DNA of 64,000 nucleotides from Camarhynchus parvulus (lineage: Eukaryota; Chordata; Aves; Passeriformes; Thraupidae). Below the pieces are notes generated by a model. It was not told the DNA's origin, ran no database searches, and saw only the letters and a program-made list of their open reading frames with translations. A program made the translations under genes and the position numbers. Within the stretch, counting starts at the first letter, position 1. The number at the start of each line of letters is the position of its first letter. Positions 55,726 to 64,000 of the stretch are shown piece by piece. The stretch is from assembly GCF_901933205.1 (NCBI RefSeq), contig NC_044571.1, forward strand, positions 9,277,420 to 9,341,419, read 5' to 3'.

Positions 55726-58495
55726 CTGAATTTCTTCCTTAAGATCATGCACTGGAGAAGAGCTTATATACTTTGGCAGATTTAATAATCTGATATACTT
55801 TTGGTCCTTTAAGTTTTATGATGATAAGATCAATCTTTAAATTTATACTCAGATATTTTGACATTTTAATTTATGTTAGCTTTAAACTAAGCGTTTAAGC
55901 AGGCTTTTCCAGAGGAAATTAAGTGTCATAAGGAAAAATGTCAGAGTATATTAACTGCATCTCAGCTGAAAGTCTCAAATATCCTGTTTTGAATTTTGGT
56001 TGTTATTATTTGCTAATTTTAAGAGAAGGATCAGTTAGGGTTTTGGGGTTTTTTTCCCCCAAATCTTACTACAGTGCAGATCAGAGAGCAATTACCACTT
56101 TTTGCTTAACATTTATGTTCCTGAATGTTACCATCTGAACACTCTGCTTTGAATACTTAGCCCTGACTAGCAACATGTATTGACCTGCTGTTTTCAGCTC
56201 AAAACTGTCTGTTTTCCCACAAAATAAATGAAGATCTATCCAGGCCACATTTCTCAGTCTTTCCTTTGATACCTAAGCTCCTTAAAGTGAAATGTGACAG
56301 TGAGAAAAGCCTAAGCTACTGCAGTGCAGAGAGGTTTCAAATATTCATCTTTATTAAACTCTTCTGAAGCTGGAGATAACTATGCCATTGATCAGAACTC
56401 TCCTCTTGCAAGAATTAAGATCTTAATAGCTTATAGAGAATATTAGTGAGGAGATTAGTGTCTCCACATCTTCTCTCCTTACTGCTATTGAAAAATAGAA
56501 GTTTTAAAAGCATCTTGGCATGTGTTTTGGAAGGGCAGGCTTTGTACCACGTCTTATTGACCACAAACTGGAAAGCAAGGTTGAAGTTTGAGTCCAAATG
56601 CCAGAAAACTGTGAAATGCAGCTATGCCTGTTATGCTGAGGCTATAATTAGGCATGAAATATAAGATTCAGTACCCACTTAAGGCATTATATGAACAATA
56701 ATAATGATAACAGAGGAATAGTTAATTGCTTTAATTATTTGAGTGTAATAAATTTTCAGTTTACCTTCTAGTGTTCCTTATCTTCATGTTTCTTTTCAAC
56801 ATTTCTCTCTGAAAGACTAACTGCTAATAACATGAAAAAATAACAGTCAAGAAAAACCCTTGAAGAGCTGCTAGAGTAAAGGATATTGTAATTCAGATAC
56901 TGTAGTCCCTAAATGGTAGAAAATCTTGCAAACTGGTGAATTAAATTGTCTCCTGAGATGCTGTATGTCTCTTCTTTATTAATTTTGACTCTTACTGAGG
57001 TAAAAAAGATAAATTATGTTTTTGGAAATAGGGAATTTTCTTCAGTATGTTCCAGGAAGATTTTGAAAAGAATAGATAATTCTATATTTAATATAAAATT
57101 GTTAGAGAAGATGACAGCCAGTAATATCAGCAATACCTGAAGAGTCAGTCTGTGTCTGAGATTCATGAGCATTCCCAGAGCAGATACATCTTCACTTAAC
57201 TGGGAAAATCTGCTAAAGAGGGAAGAGAAATTCTAATCCATTGCCAACATAGGTGTGTCTGGCAATCTTAGGCATAGTCTTGCATCTTGCAAGATTCTTA
57301 CTTCTAATTAGGAAAGTTTCGGGTTTTCTGCATTTTATTCACTTCACTGTTAGTGAGCTTGGGAGTTTTGTGGTTTAAATTTTTATATTTTCTAATTTTG
57401 ATATCAATTCAATATGACATCTGATTTAAAATGTTACAGGAGGAGATATTTTAGTGTGTGATTACAGATCTTCAAAAAATTGTATGAGAGTTAAGTCAAA
57501 TTCTTGTTTAAAACTGATTTTGTAGAACTTTTATTTAAGGTTGTTTCTGACATAAGAATTCCGTAGTATATTTTTTATTCTTTCATAAGTTTTCATGAAT
57601 TTTTCTTTGGCCTTTGTCCTCTCTCCTCTCTCCTTTCTTTCCCCAGTTTTAGGAAGGATATTTAGGGAGTCCATTGATTTTTGCTTCTCAACTTAATAGT
57701 TGTCAGAGAAAATTGAGGAACTAGAGTTAAAGAATACTTCCACCCTTTGCAGGGTGGAAGAATCTTGTTTAATTTCATGTAATTTTTTTTTTTTTGTTTA
57801 GAATCACTGCAAAACAGTATTTTCCAAAATAATGACTCTTACTTTTTACCCACTTAATAAAAGGCTGAATTAAAGAAGAAAAGACTATCTAATGAACTGC
57901 TATCATTATTATAAAAAGTCTGACTTTTTATAATGAAACAAAGAAAAAAAGAGAACATTGTTCTTGAGTGATAAGTCCTGGAAATTATTTCCTGAACTAT
58001 AAATTGCAAAGTTTTAAACTATTTTTCTATGTTATATCTCTTGATCTGCACAGCACAACATAAGAATGAAACATAAAATGTTAATATGGAATCCAATAAA
58101 TAGGCTTTTCTGTTCTGCTTGCTTTTCTTTGTTGTTTTGAGCACTCCATGTTTGTTTCCTATACCTGAAAAACCCACAAGATCATATCAGAATTTTATTT
58201 AACAAAAAAGGGAAATATAACTATTTTCTGAGTTTGAAGTTCACAAGCCATTGAGAAGTAAGCAGAACGTCATGTTTCATTTAACTTTTTAGATTTTTGT
58301 GTAGTATAAAAATTATTTTGTACTATTTATACTGTCTGGCATTATGCAGCTTCAGGGAAATAAAAGTGGGAAGGGTAATCCTTGGAATTGTATATTGAAA
58401 ATATTCAAAGGGTTCATATTTCAAAACCTGTCAAAAAGATCTTAAAAAAAAGAAAGTAAAGCCTAAACTCAGGCCTATGTGTATTTCTGTATATG

Positions 58496-58576
58496 TTTGT
58501 GTGTACATATATGCATATATATACATACCTGTGTGTGTTTGTAGACATGTATGCTTATATGTATATAAATATATGC
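58496..58576. repeat. TG/TA-rich simple sequence
   Basis: Alternating purine-pyrimidine stretch mixing TGTGTG, TATATA and ACATAC units. Simple-sequence DNA in an intron. Confidence 0.65.
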
Positions 58577-61500
58577 TGGTCCTCAAAACCATAATTTACT
58601 AATGAGAAATAATCAGACAAATGCTTAGAAAGAAATTTTACTTACTTGCAATACACTGTGAGATGTCTAAACAGCAATTCTGCTTTTAGCCAGAGAACTT
58701 GGCAGTGTTGTATGTTAATTGGAATAAATATGCATTTGATTATTTGTATAATTAATGCTACTTCTGCAATGCATGGGAAATATATATATTGAGTGTGGTA
58801 TGGCTGAGGATTTAGTAATACAACATCAGATATTTTTGAGGAGAAAACATATTTCAGCCTGTGAAGTTTGAGAAAGATTCTGTGAATTTATTTTAAGTAT
58901 CAAACAATAAATTGAGAGCACTATTTAGATTTTGTTTTACTAAATAAAAAAACACAAGCAGGTTAGTAATCATTGTGAAGCCAGTCTAGAAGCCAGCAAA
59001 GCTGTAAGGATTTGCTGTGATTTGTAGCATTTTAAATCTAAATGATGTCTAAGTGAAATGCCATGGTGTGAGGTGCAACCCTTAAGGTGAAAGGAGCACT
59101 CAAGATTCATAAATACCCATGATTGAAAGGAATGAAAGAAGTCAGGGTCTGCAAAAACTCACAGAGTTTTAGTAGTAAATTACACACTTGGCATGGAAAT
59201 TGATTTGTTAGTCCCTGATCTACTCTGTAAGGATGTGGCAGTGGGGTTTGGATAAAGAGGTGAGATGAAAAGAAAGAGAGAAAAAGGAAAGGAATGAGGG
59301 AAAGCAAGAGTTCACCAGCCCTGATTCCAGCAGTGGTCCAGCTGTTGGGATGTTCACGGTCCTGGGGGGTCCTTGGTGGAGCTTCCTCACCCTGGTGGGG
59401 GAAGTTTTCTGTTGAAGGCCAAAGAAATGGAGACTGATATAAAGTAATGCTGCTCTTATGTGATACATAAAACCCTCAGAAATTTGTCAGTTGAAGATAT
59501 TGTTTAGGATATGAATCAGTGAAAATAAAACAAAACTGCATAGAAAGACTATAGGAAATTATTTTTAGGAGCAGAAAGATGAATGTGCATGCCTCAGGGT
59601 AAAAGTGTTCTGCAACAGATGGGAATAAATGAGACATATCCCCAGTGTCTCTGTTTTTCTGTTATTGCCCCATGTGGTGCTTCTTGAGCTTTTCTGCTTA
59701 GAATTGTGAATTGACAGGGGTATTAATTTGATCTGTCAGTGATATTTCAAGCATTCTTAGATGAATAATTATCAGTTTTGATGAGCAAGAGTTGTATCCT
59801 GCATCCTGCCTGAAGTAGGACTTGTAATTTTTCTTTCATCTCTAATAAAATAAAATAAACTTGTTTGCCATGTTAAGTGTAGCTACACATACTATATGTT
59901 CTGAAGGCAGATAAGTTATCAATCTCTTAATCTTTTTTTTAAGCAATAAATAATAGCCTTTTCAAAAATTATTCAAAGGCATATTTCATCTCATCTTTCT
60001 TATGCTCAGTACTATAATTTCAAAACTTGTTCTGGTTCCAATCTTAGCATGTTCAGGAAAGGTTATTGCTACATATTTCTTCTGTAAATGTTTGTATTAT
60101 TCAGTGCCAGGTTTAAGCTACTGAAACAGGACTATAGGTATTATTATAGCTATAGATTAGTTCCACCTCCAGACAGTTTCAAATTCTAGAGGAAGAATTT
60201 GCCATATAATAATGTGAACCATTATTATTGCACTAGTTTACACTGAAAGGACGTACTGTGATATATTAAAGGTAGATGTAGCTCAGTATTCTATCTTCAA
60301 CAGAAGTTGCTTAGAGGTGAGTAACACTGCAAATGCACAGAAAGGCTTTATGCATACTCTCAGACTTCCTGCTTTGAAATTCAGGACTCCATCAGGTGCA
60401 GGTGGCACTCCTGTGATGCTGTACTAGGTTTCCATTCTGTGAATTTAATTGTATTTTCGGCCTATGCACACTTGTAGTATCACAGTATTCTGAAGCAGTA
60501 AGTAAATGCAAAATCTCTATTCTTTGTAAAATACTTTGTTTTGTGTTTGCTGCTTAACACTGTGACTTGGTTCTTCTTTTGCTGGCAAATTTGTGTATTC
60601 CACTAAGCTATTTAACAACATTCCTGCTCTTGGTGTCCTGCCTACTTATACAGACTGCTGTCATAGCACCATTCCACTGCTACTCTTAGTAACATAGTCT
60701 AATTTATTAATTTCTTATAAAGCCCTGTTTCATGCCTTTAATCACAAAAGGCCATCAGTTTCAAAGTTTTTGTGAGAATGTATTTGGTTTACTTGAAAAT
60801 TCTTATATAATAGTAGCCTAGCTCTGTGTATTTTTCCTCTGTTTTTCAGTGACTCAGAATTTGAAAATTTTGCTTGTGGGTATATAACAGAAAATTTATC
60901 ATTGGTATTTCTTGTTCCTCCCTAGATATAAGGATTTTCAAGTCATGTCAAGAATTTAAATTTCTTATTATTTGTGAAAACAGCAGAATAACCTTCACCA
61001 GAAATACAGTACTTTAAAGATTTATTGTAGTTCTTACTTTTTTCATATAAAATAGTTTTGAAACTTAGTAGATTCAACAAAAATGTGATCCTTTAAGTAT
61101 TTTAATCCTTGGTATAAAGCCAGTTTTTACACTGTGCAGTGTCACAGGGGTGACTCAGGTTATTCTTATGCAAATAATTCCAACAGATCATATATCTGCT
61201 TATCCAGATGATGGATCAGTTAAAAAAAGTGAAACTTAAAAAGAACCCACAATAAGTCCCAGAAATGTAGAATGAGACCAGAAATTATCTGCTTTTTTCT
61301 CATGTACAAAGACTAATCTGAATATACCTTTAGTGTACTAAACAGGTATTTGCTGTTATAAAAATCTCTGAAAAAGGAGATTCCACAATCCACTTAAGGA
61401 AACATCTGCCAGAATTTCCCACTCATTTCCGTTTGAAAGAGCTTCCTATTGTCTAACATGAACTCTAGCATGGGAAATTTTGGGTTAAGTCCATTCTTCC

Positions 61501-64000
61501 TCGTTTAAAATATGATGTGTAATCTCTCTCTCCACCTTCCTGGCAAAATATTTCCATTCTTTCAATCTTTCAGTGTACTCAGCTCAGGGTTTTTTGTTCT
61601 AAACCCTTTTATTTGCTCCTTCTCCTGAAGTTTGGTGCCATTGCTGGTTTCTGTACCAGGTGAGACTTTACTGGAAATTAACACACGTGAAAAGATCTGT
61701 GTGTGCCTAAGATGGAGCTCTCCTGTAAATGCATGCTAGCACAGTATTTGCTTTTCCTGCCACAGTATTGGATTCACTGTTTTCTCCAGATTCTTTTCTG
61801 CAGAAGTTCTCTCTATCCAATTTTCCATCTAGAACTTGCATAATGAATTATTCTTAATTAATTGTAGTCTGCTGGAAGCATCATTATTGGATTTCATCCC
61901 ATTTGTTTCAGATCATTACTCCAGTTGTTCAAGAGCTTAAATTATAGTCCTTTCCTCAGGAATACTTGCAAACAATTTTTCTTCCCAAAGCCAATTCTTT
62001 AAGCTGTTTTATATTATCTCCAGATGGGAGTAAGGTAATTTTGTGCAATTTTTAAAAATTGCGTATGAAAATATTGGAAAGTACACAATCTAGGATTTTT
62101 GTTGTGAACAGCTGATAGCAGTTAGGGTTACTGTTTTTCAATGAAGTTTGTGCTTCACTTTATAGGACCTTTTTCCTAGAATACGTTTTCATTGCTTTTC
62201 TATGACAAAGAATGTAATCAAAATTTGGCTGAAGTTAAAATGTGTAGTATTTTTCCTTGGTCTGTTGTATCATTTACATATCAAAGAAATAAAAAAAAAT
62301 TACCTAGAGGACTTTATGGTAACAGCTGCTTGGTATTCTGACAACAAATAAGTGGTTTGTTATTTTTGTGTAGAATTGCTGTAGGTATTCTCTTGATTAT
62401 CTCAGTATGGAAAATAGTTTTCAGATCCTACAAAAAATATTGAGGCTTCAAATATAATAATAAATATAAACAAATGTTTAATTTTGGTAGGTATGGGGGT
62501 TTGTTTGGTTTGGTTTTGTTGTTTTTCTTTTTTTTTTTTGTGAAAAATAGAATATGAGCAAAAAAAAAGAAAAACCTTGTAGAATTTCTATTGATTTATC
62601 AGGGTAAGAGCATCAAGTTTTAAAAAACTCAATTAATCTGGACTTTGAGAGAAATTTTTAAAAAGTGGTGAATAATTAGAGTGGCATGGCAAAACTCTGC
62701 TGCTTCTAAGTAGAAATGCTTCATGAATGAAGCAAGCAGTGTGTCTTCAGGAGTTGGCTCAACCTGTCACAACAAAGATGGAGACAATGCTGTTGTGCTT
62801 GGTTGCTACATGCATGCAGCATGATACCAGTACATGTAAAAAAAACCCACCAAAAACCAAACCTATTAAAAGTAAATGCATTCAAGAGTTAAATTGGTCC
62901 CAAATGACTGGATTGACTGCATGCTACTTCCTTAAGTGCTGGGTGGAATCAACGAGTGAAACAGAGCCACTCTCATTTCAGATCCCTTGCAGAGCCTTTT
63001 GCAGTATATTTTTAGGTTTCTATAACCATAACAAGTGTTTGGCTGCACATCCACTCCAAGCTAACCCTGCTGAGTTATTTTCTTTTGCCAAGTATTTTCA
63101 CCTCTTATTGTGGGCAAGACAGAGTACAAAACATCTGTGGTGGGTCAGGATCCTGGGCTGATTGCAGAACCAGCTCTTGCCCTGTTTGATAATTTCACAC
63201 ATCCATCCTGTTGCTTCCCACAGCACTCTGTTCCCATTCCCTCAGTGCCAGGGAGGCCACTGGAACATCAGGGAAAAGTCAATTCCTGCTATGCTGCTGC
63301 TCAGAGACACCAGTCCCATGTCCATGCAGTCCCTGGACATCCGCTGGCATTTGTCTCTATGCACCTCTTTGATCTTCAGAACCTTTCCCACTTCCAAAAT
63401 CTTTCCTCCAATTATGAATTTTTTTCACCTTCTTTTCAGTCCCCTGTTGTCTCATCAAGACCATGGATTATTTTTGGAAATGTTTCTTTTTTGCCTCTTC
63501 TTTTCATAACTCCAAGTCTCCAGTTTTCCCAATCTCATTAGTCTATATGCAGAGCACAGTTCATTATCTGCCTAATTGGGGCTTCTGTCTCACTCCTGTT
63601 CATTAATGGGAGATTTAGAATGTGTCATTTCTGTCTTGGTGTTATCAAAATTTGCAGCCAGCCCTTTTGGGACTCAGCTTGCAAGTAGCAGGAATCTGTC
63701 TCAATTCAGAAGTAAAAGTTTGGACAATTTTCTCTCCTCCTGCCCCCAGTCACACAGAGTTGTTTGCTACCTGTTACCATTTATCTTTGAAACTATTTTT
63801 GGCCTGGTTTTTATCGTTACATTGGATGAAAATCTTTAAGTTCCACTTGATTTTTTTTTTGCCAGAAATGCCAGTACAAATGAAATTCAATATATTTACA
63901 TGCTTAGAGGTATCCTGAGTAATAATTCTGATTTCTATTGTTTATTTCTACTAAAATTGACTAATTCTATTTAAAAACTTAATTACTGTAGAGTGGTTAG

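Larger units (their letters stand above)
52572..64000 (+). other. CFAP47: CFAP47 intron 28 of window (runs off the end)
   Basis: At least 11.4 kb. I looked for the second CH-domain exon (two-base start, 'W..NF..DL.DG' type peptide) and did not find it. Contains a CR1 ORF2 fragment (about 55015-55725), a TG/TA-rich stretch (58496-58576), a purine/GC-rich patch (about 59210-59430) and an open-frame-dense stretch (about 62720-63900) without recognisable proteins. The rest is AT-rich and plain. Confidence 0.7.

Noticed and set aside
1..64000. CRISPR arrays, operons, tRNA or rRNA genes, prophage or other new defence-type system
   Set aside because: None seen. The exon-intron structure and repeats are those of a vertebrate chromosome, and the tandem repeats are microsatellites.

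Overview
The window is vertebrate nuclear DNA, most likely from a bird and probably a passerine. The evidence is short GT-AG exons (78-250 nt) in AT-rich introns, many decayed CR1 LINE fragments in both orientations, LTR-like repeats of avian type, and no sign of mammalian SINEs. There is nothing prokaryotic here: no operons, CRISPR array, tRNA or rRNA.

Almost everything belongs to one plus-strand gene, which I identify as CFAP47 (cilia- and flagella-associated protein 47; older human names CXorf22/CXorf59/CXorf30/CHDC2). I assembled 28 consecutive internal exons from 491 to 52571. All 28 splice junctions agree in phase and give about 1,490 codons. The product is a chain of HYDIN-like ASH/MSP beta-sandwich domains, then a Ser/acidic linker, a helical segment, and the first helix of a calponin-homology (CH) domain. 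Both ends of the gene lie outside the window: an estimated few hundred residues upstream, and the rest of the CH domain plus the C-terminal part downstream.

Layout: 1-16749 holds 16 closely spaced exons. 16750-24166 is a 7.4 kb intron. 24167-34982 holds five exons, with a 4.7 kb intron containing an ATTAT microsatellite. 34983-44251 is a 9.3 kb intron with two LTR-like insertions and a minus-strand CR1. 44252-52571 holds seven exons, including the acidic linker and the CH-domain start. 52572-64000 is an intron of more than 11 kb with a CR1 ORF2 fragment and no exon I can recognise.

The main anomaly is an in-frame TAG (5880-5882) in the sixth exon seen here, inside an otherwise intact reading frame. 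That exon is 153 nt with identical phase at both ends, so skipping it would remove the stop and keep frame. The options are a nonsense allele, a sequencing or assembly error, or exon skipping; with 27 other clean exons, general pseudogene decay is unlikely. I found no new biological system. Smaller curiosities are decoy splice acceptors, a recursive-splice-like site and a possible 7-nt microexon.
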